A stretch of 61,549 nucleotides of DNA from Dietzia sp. NCCP-2495 (GTDB taxonomy: Bacteria > Actinomycetota > Actinomycetes > Mycobacteriales > Mycobacteriaceae): positions 1 to 61,549 of the forward strand of contig NZ_BRVN01000018.1 of assembly GCF_026011735.1 (NCBI RefSeq), in the 5' to 3' direction. A program made the translations under genes and the position numbers. The notes under the pieces are model-generated. The model was not told the DNA's origin. It saw only the letters and a list, made by a program, of their open reading frames with translations, and ran no database searches. Position 1 is the first letter of the stretch; each line of letters begins with the position of its first letter. Positions 7,683 to 16,046 of this stretch are shown one piece after another.

Positions 7683-9386
7683 ATGGCGGCGACGCGCAAC
7701 AGCACCACCCACGAGGTTCTCAACCAGGCTCCCCCGCGGGTCGGCGTGGACGAGTTCGCCCTCAACACGGCGCTGCAGGAGGCGCTGGCCGTGTTCTCGC
7801 CCGGCGCCCGCGCCGAGTGGTTCCACGAGATCGGACAGCACGTGGGTACCGAGCAGTACCAGCGCGACGCGGAGCTGGCCAACATCCACCCGCCGGCGCA
7901 TCACTCGCATGACCGGTGGGGCAACCGCGTCGACCAGATCGAGTTCCACCCCGCCTACCACCGGATCATGGAGTACTCGGTGTCCAAGGGTCTGCACACA
8001 TCTGCGTGGGCGGATCCCGGCGTCGGCGCGAATGTCGAGCGGGCGGCCGGGTTCATGCTGGTCTCGCAGGTCGAGGCCGGGCACGGCTGCCCGCTGTCCA
8101 TGACGCACGCGGTGGTGCCATCGCTGAGGATGAGCCCCGAGCTCGCGGCGGAGTGGGAGCCCGCGCTGTTGTCCACGGTGTACGACCCGGAGCTGCGCGA
8201 TCCCGCCACCAAGTCGGGCGTGCTGTTCGGTATGGCCATGACCGAGAAGCAGGGCGGCTCCGATGTCCGCGCCAACACCACCACCGCCGAGCCGGTCACG
8301 GTTACGACTCCCGGCAACGACGGCCCCGCCTCTGGCGCCGCTGGCTCCGGCACCGCCGCCGCGGCTGGTTCTGGCATGTACTCCCTGCGTGGCCACAAGT
8401 GGTTCTGCTCCGCGCCGCAGTCGGACGCGTTCCTCGTGCTGGCCCAGGCGCCGGAGGGGCTGAGCTGCTTCCTCGTGCCGCGTGTCCTGCCCGGCGGCGA
8501 GCGCAATCCGTTCCTCGTCCAGCGACTCAAGGACAAGCTCGGCAACAAGTCCAACGCGTCCTCCGAAGTGGAGTTCGACGGCACTCTCGGCTGGATGGTG
8601 GGCGAGCCCGGACGCGGGGTCCGCACGATCATCGAGATGGTCGGACGCACGCGGCTGGACTGCGTTCTCGGTGCGGCCGCCGGCATGCGCCAGGGAGTGG
8701 CCGAGGCCGCGTGGCACGCCCGCCACCGAGCCGCGTTCGGAGCGACCCTCATCGACCAGCCGGCGATGGCCGCGGTGATCGCGGATCTCCAGCTCGAGTC
8801 CGAGGCCGCCACCTGGACCGCTCTGCGCCTGGCCGCGGCGCACGACGACGAGGACGCCGCCCCTTTCCGCCGCCTCGCCACCGCCGTCGCCAAGTACTGG
8901 GTGTGCAAGCGCGGACCCAATCACGCGTACGAGTCGCTCGAGTGCCTGGGCGGCAACGGCTACACCGAGGGTTTCCCGCTGGCCCGGCGCTACCGCGAGC
9001 AACCGGTACTCGCCGTGTGGGAGGGCTCGGGCAACGTCATCGCGCTGGACGTGCTGCGGGCCATGGGCCGCGAGCCGGAATCCGTGGCCGCCTTCGACGC
9101 CGAACTCGCCGCGCAGCTAGGCACCAACGATCTCTTCGATCAGCACGTCGAACGGGTCCGCGCACTCATCGGACGCGCGGCCGCCGAACCCGCAGCGGCG
9201 CCCGCGATCGCCCGGCGCCTGGTCGAGGCGATGGCGCTCGCACTGCAGGCCGCGGTCCTGCTGGCCCACGCCCCGGCCCCGGTAGCGGAGGCGTTCTGCC
9301 TGGCCCGCCTCGGTTCTGATCGCTCCGCCGAGTACGGCGCCCTGCCCGACGGCGTCGACATCGAGGCGCTGGTCGCGCGCGCCTGA
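7683..9386 (+). CDS. AidB-type acyl-CoA dehydrogenase
   Basis: A 567-aa FAD-dependent acyl-CoA dehydrogenase of the long AidB/isovaleryl type. Visible family blocks are MTEKQGGSDVRAN (about 200), GHKWFCSAPQSD (about 238), FLVQRLKDKLGNKSNASSE (near 280) and the C-terminal YESLECLGGNGYTEGFPLARRYREQPV with the expected catalytic region. A Gly/Ala-rich low-complexity insert (about 218-232) separates beta strands. AidB homologues bind DNA and FAD in the alkylation response; actinobacterial ones are generally listed as acyl-CoA dehydrogenases. Its upstream partner is a thioesterase, which favours a lipid role. Confidence 0.82.
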   Translation: MAATRNSTTHEVLNQAPPRVGVDEFALNTALQEALAVFSPGARAEWFHEIGQHVGTEQYQRDAELANIHPPAHHSHDRWGNRVDQIEFHPAYHRIMEYSVSKGLHTSAWADPGVGANVERAAGFMLVSQVEAGHGCPLSMTHAVVPSLRMSPELAAEWEPALLSTVYDPELRDPATKSGVLFGMAMTEKQGGSDVRANTTTAEPVTVTTPGNDGPASGAAGSGTAAAAGSGMYSLRGHKWFCSAPQSDAFLVLAQAPEGLSCFLVPRVLPGGERNPFLVQRLKDKLGNKSNASSEVEFDGTLGWMVGEPGRGVRTIIEMVGRTRLDCVLGAAAGMRQGVAEAAWHARHRAAFGATLIDQPAMAAVIADLQLESEAATWTALRLAAAHDDEDAAPFRRLATAVAKYWVCKRGPNHAYESLECLGGNGYTEGFPLARRYREQPVLAVWEGSGNVIALDVLRAMGREPESVAAFDAELAAQLGTNDLFDQHVERVRALIGRAAAEPAAAPAIARRLVEAMALALQAAVLLAHAPAPVAEAFCLARLGSDRSAEYGALPDGVDIEALVARA

Positions 9387-9396
9387 CGGCTTCGGC

Positions 9397-9535
9397 ACTG
9401 GTCCGATCCGGGCTGATCCGGTCCAATCCGGTCCTGCCAACTCCGGCCAGCGGAGCTCTTCCACGTACTGGCCCGATCCGGACTGATTCGTTCCCGCCCG
9501 CTCCGGCCAGCAGCGCTCCACGCCTCCGTCTCCGG
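9397..9535. repeat. Degenerate ~70-bp tandem duplication
   Basis: Two copies start at 9397 and 9467 with the shared words CCGATCCGG, TGAT(C/T)CG and CTCCGGCCAGC; the second lacks about 10 bp. It begins 10 bp after the AidB stop and abuts the palindromic element at 9550. The 9387-9815 gap holds this repeat, that element and the P450 promoter, and no gene. Confidence 0.65.
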
Positions 9536-9549
9536 CCCCGCCCAGATTT

Positions 9550-9622
9550 TTGTCGGCGTCACTGCGAATATTTACCGACGACTTCGCAGTGACGGCATCG
9601 AGCTTCGCAGCGGTGTCGACAC
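9550..9622. repeat. Dispersed palindromic element, copy A
   Basis: The 19-mer TTGTCGGCGTCACTGCGAA (9550-9568) is followed by two inverted, diverged copies starting TTCGCAG at 9583 and 9604. The same word family makes up elements B (13648-13720) and C (42162-42235). Confidence 0.7.
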
Positions 9623-9760
9623 ACCAGTGGCGCGCCCACGGCTGCGGCGGCGTTTCCAGGCTGCGCAGCTAAAGGGTGGCGGCGGCTGCGCGATCGGGCC
9701 AGGCAGGTGCACGCCCCCGCGAACCATCAGGACTGGCGTCCAGATAGTTTCGCCATTCCG

Positions 9761-9790
9761 TTGACAGGCGGGTGACGGGAGTCACAGACT
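9761..9790 (+). promoter_or_regulatory. Putative promoter of the P450 gene
   Basis: A perfect -35 TTGACA (9761-9766) is followed after 18 bp by CAGACT (9785-9790). GAAGAGG, 6 nt before the ATG at 9816, is the ribosome site. Confidence 0.5.
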
Positions 9791-9815
9791 GGGTCACCCG
9801 ACGAAGAGGTGCCCC

Positions 9816-11180
9816 ATGTCCCTCGCCGTGGATCCGCGCGAGCGCGAGAAGGTCTTCCAGCCCCAGGCTGCCCCGCTGACGTCCCGTCTACCGATCATCG
9901 GCGGGACGCTCGAGTACGTCGACAGTCCCCTCGCGACGATGTTCCGCCGATACCGCCAGCACGGCCCCGTCTCCGAGCTCAGCTTCCTCGGCCAGACCTG
10001 GACCGCGATCCTGGGCCCCGACGCCTGCCAGATCGCACTGCAGAACCCGGACAAGGCGTTCGCGAACGGCCCGGGCTGGGGCTACCTGGTCGGCCCGTTC
10101 TTCCACCGCGGGCTGATGCTGCTCGACTTCGCCGAGCACAAGCACTACCGCACCCTGATGATGGACGCCTTCACCCGGCCGCGGCTCGAGGGCTACACAC
10201 GCACCCTCGCGCCGCTGGTCGAGTCCGGCATCGCCGGCTGGCGGCCAGATCCGGCCTTCCAGATCTACCCGGCACTCAAGGCGCACACGCTCGACCTCGC
10301 GACCTCGGTGTTCATGGGCGGCGCCGAACTGGCCGCGCCAGGAGAGATCGAGCGCGTCAACGCCGCGTTCGTCGACTGCGTCCTGGCCGCGAACGGCTGG
10401 GTACGCACCACCACGCCGAACCCCGTCACCAAGTGGGGGCGTGCGGCTCGTGGTCGTCGTATCCTCGAGGACTTCCTCCGCCGACACCTCCCGGCGCGCC
10501 GCGCCGATCCGGGCGAGGACCTGTTCTCCGTCCTGTGTCAGGTGGCCGACGCCTCCGGCGGGATCGACGACGACGACATCACCAACCAGATGGTCTTCCT
10601 CCTCATGGCCGCGCACGACACCACGACCAGCACGGTCACGTCAATGGTGTACGAACTCGGTCGGGACCCCCGGTGGCAGGAACGCTGCCGCCAGCGGTGC
10701 CTCGAGCTGGGCCCGGAGCCGACGCTCGCGGAGATCGAGGACGTGCCCGAGTTGGATCTGGTGATGAAGGAGGCGCTACGACTCCATCCCCCCGTCCCCG
10801 TGCTGGCCCGCCGGGCGGTCAAGGACACGCAGGTACTGGGGGTGCACATCCCCGAGGGGCAGTTCGTGGCGATCATGCCGATGCTCTCGCATCACCTGCC
10901 CGAGTACTGGACCGATCCCGAGATCTTCGACCCCGAGCGGTTCTCCCCCGAGCGCCGAGAGGACAAGTCGCACCGTTTCGCGTGGGAGCCGTTCGGCGGC
11001 GGAGTGCACAAGTGCCTCGGCATGGTCTTCGCGAACATGGAGTCCAAGCTGGTGCTCAGTGCGCTGCTGCGGAATTTCGAGTGGTCGGTGCCGCTGGAAT
11101 ACGTCCCGCCGATGCGCAACGACTCGTTGCCGTACCCGTCCGACGGGCTGCCGGTGGACCTGCGTCCGCTGGAGCGCTAG
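9816..11180 (+). CDS. Cytochrome P450
   Basis: A 454-aa soluble haem monooxygenase. The I-helix oxygen motif is AAHDTTTS (about residue 266), the K-helix ExxR is in KEALRLHPP (about 318), and the haem-binding loop is FGGGVHKCLG with the axial Cys near 397. It hydroxylates an unknown substrate and needs ferredoxin and reductase partners; none is adjacent, though a ferredoxin-NADP reductase lies at 59218. It lies alone between a strong promoter and a long palindromic terminator, convergent with an acyl-CoA ligase. Confidence 0.92.
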   Translation: MSLAVDPREREKVFQPQAAPLTSRLPIIGGTLEYVDSPLATMFRRYRQHGPVSELSFLGQTWTAILGPDACQIALQNPDKAFANGPGWGYLVGPFFHRGLMLLDFAEHKHYRTLMMDAFTRPRLEGYTRTLAPLVESGIAGWRPDPAFQIYPALKAHTLDLATSVFMGGAELAAPGEIERVNAAFVDCVLAANGWVRTTTPNPVTKWGRAARGRRILEDFLRRHLPARRADPGEDLFSVLCQVADASGGIDDDDITNQMVFLLMAAHDTTTSTVTSMVYELGRDPRWQERCRQRCLELGPEPTLAEIEDVPELDLVMKEALRLHPPVPVLARRAVKDTQVLGVHIPEGQFVAIMPMLSHHLPEYWTDPEIFDPERFSPERREDKSHRFAWEPFGGGVHKCLGMVFANMESKLVLSALLRNFEWSVPLEYVPPMRNDSLPYPSDGLPVDLRPLER

Positions 11181-11280
11181 GGGGATCGCCCGGGCCAACT
11201 CGAGGGCCCGCTCGGGCTGATCCAGCCCGGTTCCGGCGACCGTCGCGGCCTGCACCCGCGAATCCACCCTCCACATAACG

Positions 11281-11327
11281 CTGACCTGGACTGCCCTACA
11301 CGCGATGTGCAGGGCAGTCCAGGTCAG
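11281..11327. terminator. 17-bp perfect palindrome, bidirectional terminator
   Basis: Arm CTGACCTGGACTGCCCT (11281-11297) pairs perfectly with 11311-11327 across a 13-nt loop. It sits between the convergent P450 and acyl-CoA ligase genes, 8 bp from the ligase stop. There is no T-tract, as is usual for actinobacterial hairpin terminators. Confidence 0.8.
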
Positions 11328-11335
11328 AGCGGGTG

Positions 11336-12970
11336 TTACTTCTCCAGTGCGTTGACCACGGTCAGCTCGCCGTCGGCGTGCGAGGAGCGGATGCGCTTCT
11401 TGTCCAGCTTGCCGACGGAGGTCTTGGGGATCTCGTCGACAAAGGCGAATCGCTCCGGCACCTGCCACTTGGCCATCCGCTCCGCGAGGTGGGCGCGCAG
11501 CTCCTCGACGTCCGGGTCGGGCAGCCCCTCCTTGATCACGACAGTGGCCAGGGGGCGCTCATCCCACTTCGGGTCGGGCACGCCGATCACGGCAGCCTCG
11601 GCGACGGACGGGTGCTCGAGCAGGTAGTTCTCCACCTCGACCGACGAGATCCACTCGCCGCCGGACTTGATGATGTCCTTCGCGCGGTCGGTGAGCTGCA
11701 GGAACCCCTCGGGCGTGATGTAGCCGACGTCGCCGGTGCGTAGCCAGCCGTCGTCGAAGGAATTCGAGGCATCCACCTTGTAGTAGCTGCCGGTGATCCA
11801 CGGGCCGCGGACCTCCAACTCGCCCACGGACTCGCCGTCCCAGGGCAGCGCGCTACCCGCATCGTCGACGATCCGGGCCTTGACCCCTCCGAGCAGTCGG
11901 CCCTGGGTCTGACGCAGCTCGAACTGCTTCTCCTCGGGCAGGTCCGCCTTGGGCCGGGAGAGCGTGCCGATGGGGGAGGTCTCGGTCATACCCCAGGCGT
12001 GGGTGATGTTGATCCCGTACTTGTCCCGGAACTTGCGGATCAGCTCGGGCGGGCAGGAGCTGCCGCCCACCACGACGGAACGGAAGCTGGACATGTCGAC
12101 AGGATGGTCCACCGAGTAGGCGTCGACGGCCTGCCAGATGGTCGGTACGGCGGCGGCGAGTGTCGGCTTCTCGCTGGCGATCATCGCCGCGAGAGGCTCG
12201 GGCTGCAGGAATCGCTCAGGCATGAGCAGCGAGGCGCCCACCATAAACGAGGCGTACGGCAGGCCCCACGACATGGCGTGGAACATCGGCACGATCGCCA
12301 GCGCATAGTCGTCCAGCGAGATATTCATGCCGTCCGACATGCAGATCTGCATCGAGTGCAGGTAGATCGAGCGGTGCGAGTAGACGACGCCCTTCGGGTC
12401 GCCGGTGGTGCCGGAGGTGTAGCACATCGCGGCGCCCGAGTTCTCGTCCACCTCGGGCCACTCGAACTCGGTGGGCTGCGCGGCGAGCAGTTCCTCGTAA
12501 TCGTGCACCTGCACGCCCTCGGGAGCCTCGAGCGACGCGGCGGCCCCTCCCGTGACGATCACGTGCTCGACCGTGGAGAACTTCGGCAGCAGCGGCTGCA
12601 GGAGGGGGATCAGGGTCGGGTCGACGATGACGACCTTGTCCTCGGCGTGGTTGGCCACGAACTCGAGCTGGTCCGGGAACAGCCGGATGTTCAGCGGGTG
12701 CAGGACCGCCCCCATCGACGGGATGGCGAGGTAGGCCTCCATGTGCTCCGAGTTGTTCCACTGGAACGTCGCCACCCGCTGGTCTCCATCGATCCCCAGC
12801 GAGCGCAGGGCGTTCGCCAGCTGCGCCGTCCGTTGCCCGATCTCGCCGAAGCTGATCTTGCGCGGTCCCGAATCGGTCCACGTGGTGACGACGGCGTCCT
12901 TGTGGACGGTCGCGCCGTACTGCAGGATCGTGCTGACGTTCAGCTGCTCGGGCATCATCGTGCTCAACAT
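11336..12970 (-). CDS. Long-chain fatty-acid--CoA ligase
   Basis: A 544-aa AMP-forming acyl-CoA synthetase of the ANL superfamily. The P-loop-like A3 motif YTSGTTGDPKGV is near residue 190, GMTETSP (A5) near 327, and YxTGD-type LRTGDVG near 420. The C-terminal lysine is in KTSVGKLDKK (about 525). It activates fatty acids with ATP and CoA in the cytoplasm. Start ATG at 12970 has AAGGAG 8 nt upstream. Similar medium/long-chain ligases act in beta-oxidation and lipid remodelling; chain length cannot be read here. Confidence 0.9.
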   Translation of the reverse strand: MLSTMMPEQLNVSTILQYGATVHKDAVVTTWTDSGPRKISFGEIGQRTAQLANALRSLGIDGDQRVATFQWNNSEHMEAYLAIPSMGAVLHPLNIRLFPDQLEFVANHAEDKVVIVDPTLIPLLQPLLPKFSTVEHVIVTGGAAASLEAPEGVQVHDYEELLAAQPTEFEWPEVDENSGAAMCYTSGTTGDPKGVVYSHRSIYLHSMQICMSDGMNISLDDYALAIVPMFHAMSWGLPYASFMVGASLLMPERFLQPEPLAAMIASEKPTLAAAVPTIWQAVDAYSVDHPVDMSSFRSVVVGGSSCPPELIRKFRDKYGINITHAWGMTETSPIGTLSRPKADLPEEKQFELRQTQGRLLGGVKARIVDDAGSALPWDGESVGELEVRGPWITGSYYKVDASNSFDDGWLRTGDVGYITPEGFLQLTDRAKDIIKSGGEWISSVEVENYLLEHPSVAEAAVIGVPDPKWDERPLATVVIKEGLPDPDVEELRAHLAERMAKWQVPERFAFVDEIPKTSVGKLDKKRIRSSHADGELTVVNALEK

Positions 12971-13028
12971 GGGAGGGGCTCCTTAGCGTCGGGGAGTGCG
13001 CGGCGTCACCAGTATGGGTGTTCTGAGA

Positions 13029-13475
13029 CTACCCGGCGTCGAGAGCGTCGAAGACCTCCTGGACGGTCTTCATCGCCGACAGCGCTGCGGGCGCCCCGCA
13101 GTACCCCGAGGCGTGGATGACGGCCTCGGTGATCTCCTCGCGCGTGAGCCCGTTGGTGAGCCCGCCGCGCACGTGCCCGGCCAGCTCGGCGTTCGCGCGC
13201 AACGCCACGAGCATCCCGATGTTGAGCAGGCTGCGGTCCCGCCGTCCGAGGCCCGGCCGGTTCCAGATGTTGCCCCAGACGTTCTCGGTCACCACGTACT
13301 GGATCGCCTCCGACGCCGTGCCGGTGGCGCGGTCCATGGCCCGGTCGACGAACCCGTCGCTCATGACCTCGCGTCTGGTCGCGAACCCTTTGTCGCGGAG
13401 GTCCGCGGACCTCGGCCCGGCATCTGCTGCCTGTCCGTCGGGGGAATCCGATGATCCGGTCGTTGTCGTCGTCAT
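13029..13475 (-). CDS. Carboxymuconolactone decarboxylase family protein
   Basis: A 148-aa CMD/AhpD-fold protein. After a disordered N-terminus (MTTTTTG, from the dispersed 12-mer overlapping the start) the all-helical domain carries ERDRSLL-like RRDRSLLNIGMLVAL (about 78-92) and ITEAVIHASGYCGAPAAL (about 115-132), the PcaC-type active-site helix with a single Cys. PcaC decarboxylates gamma-carboxymuconolactone in the protocatechuate pathway, but no other pca gene is here, so the substrate is open. It starts 58 bp upstream of the acyl-CoA ligase start and may share its transcript. Confidence 0.8.
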   Translation of the reverse strand: MTTTTTGSSDSPDGQAADAGPRSADLRDKGFATRREVMSDGFVDRAMDRATGTASEAIQYVVTENVWGNIWNRPGLGRRDRSLLNIGMLVALRANAELAGHVRGGLTNGLTREEITEAVIHASGYCGAPAALSAMKTVQEVFDALDAG

Positions 13476-13541
13476 GTCTACGGCCCTTTCGTCACGGGCG
13501 TCGGCACCGCCCACCTCGTCAGGCATTCTCCTCGCCCGGCG

Positions 13542-13641
13542 GTGTGGCGAGGCCAATGGTCCGGCTACGCAGGCTGCCCATCGTTCCAGCGGCGTGGGGA
13601 GGCCAACGGCCCGGCGACCCAGGTTGCCCGTCGGTCCAGCG
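13542..13641. repeat. Degenerate 50-bp tandem duplication
   Basis: Two adjacent 50-bp copies (13542-13591 and 13592-13641) share GGCCAA(T/C)GG(T/C)CCGGC and GTCCAGCG-type blocks. It directly precedes palindromic element B, repeating the arrangement seen at 9397 and 42059. The 13476-13989 gap holds these repeats and the riboswitch, and no gene. Confidence 0.7.
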
Positions 13642-13647
13642 TCAGGT

Positions 13648-13720
13648 TTGTTGCCACCACTGCGATGATCTGCCGAGATTCTCGCCGTGGTGGCCACAAG
13701 AATCGCAGTGGTGTCGACGC
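13648..13720. repeat. Dispersed palindromic element, copy B
   Basis: TTGTTGCCACCACTGCGAT (13648-13666) is followed by inverted copies at 13683-13699 (15 of 17 bases) and 13702-13720. It lies between two divergent genes, so it cannot be only a terminator. Confidence 0.65.
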
Positions 13721-13764
13721 AGACGGGCGCAGCACAGCGGAGCGGCCGCCTGCGGGGTCGGCTA

Positions 13765-13915
13765 CGCTCGAGGGGTTCGGCGAATTGCGCCGGACACCGT
13801 GGCGCGCGGTGGAAGCCGGTGAGAGTCCGGCGCTGTCCCGCAACTGTGATCCCGCCGAGGCGCGGGTAAGTCAGGTCGGCCGTCGCCGCGGAGACGTACG
13901 CACTGACCTCGGACG
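13765..13915 (+). ncRNA. Cobalamin (B12) riboswitch
   Basis: The conserved cobalamin core is clear: GGAAGCCGGTGAGAGTCCGG, then CGCTGTCCCGCAACTGT, and the B12-box region AAGTCAGGTCGGCC at about 13868-13881. A GGCCGTC/GACGGCC pair overlapping the B12-box end gives a candidate switching helix before the btuF start. When adenosylcobalamin binds, expression of the transporter operon should fall. Edges are approximate. Confidence 0.92.
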
Positions 13916-13989
13916 AAGGACGGCCTGCGCGCAGCGGCGCCTCTGCCGCGGCCGAAGCTGTTTTCGCCCTCCGCGAACCGGAGGATGCC

Positions 13990-15021
13990 ATGGACACCCC
14001 GCGCTCCCGTAGCAGCTCCCGAGCCGGCGCCAGCGCCCGCACCCGCGGCAACGCCCGCGCCCGTTCCCTCGTCGCCGCGCCGCTCGCCGCCCTGGCGTTG
14101 GTCGCCGCGGCGTGCTCGCCGGCGAACGAGGAGCCGTCCGCCGACCCGTCCGCTACGGGCGAGGCCGCCTCCGGTGAGCCGCAGTCCATCGTCTCCCTGG
14201 CCCCCACCACCACCGAGATGCTGTTCGCGGTGGGCGCGGGCGACCAGGTGGTGGCCGTGGACGAGCGCTCGGACTACCCCGAGGACGCGCCGGTGACGGA
14301 CCTGTCCGGATACACGCCCAACGTGGAGGCGATCCTCGGCTACGACCCCGACCTGGTGGTGCTGTCGGACGACAACGGCGAGATCGTCTCCGGGCTCGAG
14401 CGTGCTGGCGTCGAGGTGCTGCTCCTGCCCGCCGCGTCGACCCTGGATGACACCTATACCCAGCTCGAGCAGGTCGGCGCCGCCACCGGTCACGTCGGGG
14501 AGGCCGCCGAACTGGTGTCTCAGATGCAGACCGAGATCGAGGAGATCGTGGCTTCGGTGCCCGAGCGCGAGACGCCGCTGACCTACTTCCATGAACTCGA
14601 CGACACCTACTACACCGTCACCGACGCCACCTACATCGGCGAGATCTACTCGATGCTGGGCATGACCTCCGTCGCCGACGGCAGTGACACGTACCCCCAG
14701 ATGTCGGAGGAACTCCTCCTCGAGGCCGACCCCGACGTGGTTCTGCTGGCTGACAGCCAGTGCTGCGGCGTGACCCCGGAGATCGTGGCGCAGCGTCCGG
14801 GCTGGGAGCAGATGACCGCCGTGCGCGAGGGCAACGTGTACGTGGTTGACGAGGACCTGGCCAGCCGCTGGGGACCGCGCGTGGTGGACTTCCTGCGCGA
14901 GGTCGCCGGCATCGTCGCCGAGATCCCGGCCAGCGCCGGAGCCGGTGCCGGTGCCGGAGCCGACGCTGAAGCTGCTGCCAAGGCCGGGGCCGACGCGCCC
15001 GCCGCCCAGCCCACGCCGTGA
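13990..15021 (+). CDS. btuF: Cobalamin ABC transporter substrate-binding lipoprotein
   Basis: A 343-aa periplasmic-binding-type lipoprotein. The signal peptide ends in the lipobox ALVAAAC (Cys near residue 41), followed by a helical-backbone binding fold with SIVSLAPTTTEMLFAVGAGDQVV (about 66-88) typical of the BtuF/FepB class. The tail is Ala/Gly-rich and probably unstructured. GGAGG lies 5 nt before the ATG. It is first in the btuFCD operon behind a cobalamin riboswitch, which fixes the likely ligand as B12 or another corrinoid. Its stop overlaps the btuC GTG. Confidence 0.88.
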   Translation: MDTPRSRSSSRAGASARTRGNARARSLVAAPLAALALVAAACSPANEEPSADPSATGEAASGEPQSIVSLAPTTTEMLFAVGAGDQVVAVDERSDYPEDAPVTDLSGYTPNVEAILGYDPDLVVLSDDNGEIVSGLERAGVEVLLLPAASTLDDTYTQLEQVGAATGHVGEAAELVSQMQTEIEEIVASVPERETPLTYFHELDDTYYTVTDATYIGEIYSMLGMTSVADGSDTYPQMSEELLLEADPDVVLLADSQCCGVTPEIVAQRPGWEQMTAVREGNVYVVDEDLASRWGPRVVDFLREVAGIVAEIPASAGAGAGAGADAEAAAKAGADAPAAQPTP

Positions 15022-16046
15022 CCCGCCCGTCGTCCCGCAGCGCCGGAGTGCTGGGCGGGGCGACGCTGGTCCTGCTGGCGGCGCTCCTGCTCGGCACCCT
15101 CGTGGGGCCCGCCGGCCTCACCGCGAGCGGTGTCCTGCTCGAGTTGCTCGACCGCATCCCGTTCGTCCACCTCGACTCCGGGCTCACGCAGCGCCAGCAG
15201 GTCATCCTGTGGGAGATCCGCATCCCGCGCGTGGTGCTGGGGGCGCTCGTCGGCGCGATGCTCGCGATCGCCGGCGCCACCTACCAGGGCGTCTTCCGCA
15301 ATCCGCTCGCCGACCCGTACCTGCTGGGCGTCTCCAGCGGTGCCGGCTTGGGCGCGACCCTGGCGATCGTCGTGGGTGGAGCCGCCGCGTCGGGGGCGGT
15401 CCCGCCGGCGGCGTTCGCGGGCGGCATGATCGCCGTCCTGGCCACCATCGCGCTGGGCCGCAGCGTGGGCGGGGGTCGCAGCGAGGTGGTGATCATCCTC
15501 GCCGGTGTGGCCGTGGCCGCATTCGCCAGCGCCATCCAGACCTTCTTCATGCAGCGCCACGACGACACCCTGCGGCAGGTCTACTCCTGGATGCTCGGCC
15601 GGCTCACCACCAACGGCTGGGCCGAGGTACTGCGGGTGCTGCCGTATGTCATCGTCTCGATCGCCGTGATCTTCCTGTTCCGCCGCATGCTCGACGTGAT
15701 GGCGGTCGGCGACGTCGAGGCCGCGACACTGGGGATCGCGCCCGCCCGCGTCCGGCTGATCCTCATCAGCGTGGCGACCCTCGGCACCGCCGCGGTGGTC
15801 TCGGTCTCGGGCCTGATCGGGTTCGTCGGGATCGTGATCCCCCACGCCGTCCGCATGCTCATCGGCCCCGGTCACCGCCTGCTCCTGCCGGTGTCCCTGC
15901 TGGTCGGCGCGGCATTCCTGGTGCTGACCGATATCGTGGCCCGCACCGCGATGACTCCGGCGGAACTGCCGATCGGCGTGGTCACCGCCGCGATCGGCGC
16001 CCCGTTCTTCATGCTGGTCCTGCGCCGCAGCCGAGGTCAGATATGA
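15018..16046 (+). CDS. btuC: Cobalamin ABC transporter permease
   Basis: A 342-aa integral membrane protein of the FecCD/BtuC family with about 9-10 helices. The family blocks RIPRVVLGALVGAMLAIAG and FRNPLADPYLLGVSSGAGLGA (about 75-120) and GLIGFVGIVIPHAVRMLIGPGHR (about 265-287) are present; the latter contains the coupling region to the ATPase. It starts with GTG overlapping the btuF stop (GTGA) and ends overlapping the btuD start (ATGA), so translation is coupled. Confidence 0.9.
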   Translation: MTRPSSRSAGVLGGATLVLLAALLLGTLVGPAGLTASGVLLELLDRIPFVHLDSGLTQRQQVILWEIRIPRVVLGALVGAMLAIAGATYQGVFRNPLADPYLLGVSSGAGLGATLAIVVGGAAASGAVPPAAFAGGMIAVLATIALGRSVGGGRSEVVIILAGVAVAAFASAIQTFFMQRHDDTLRQVYSWMLGRLTTNGWAEVLRVLPYVIVSIAVIFLFRRMLDVMAVGDVEAATLGIAPARVRLILISVATLGTAAVVSVSGLIGFVGIVIPHAVRMLIGPGHRLLLPVSLLVGAAFLVLTDIVARTAMTPAELPIGVVTAAIGAPFFMLVLRRSRGQI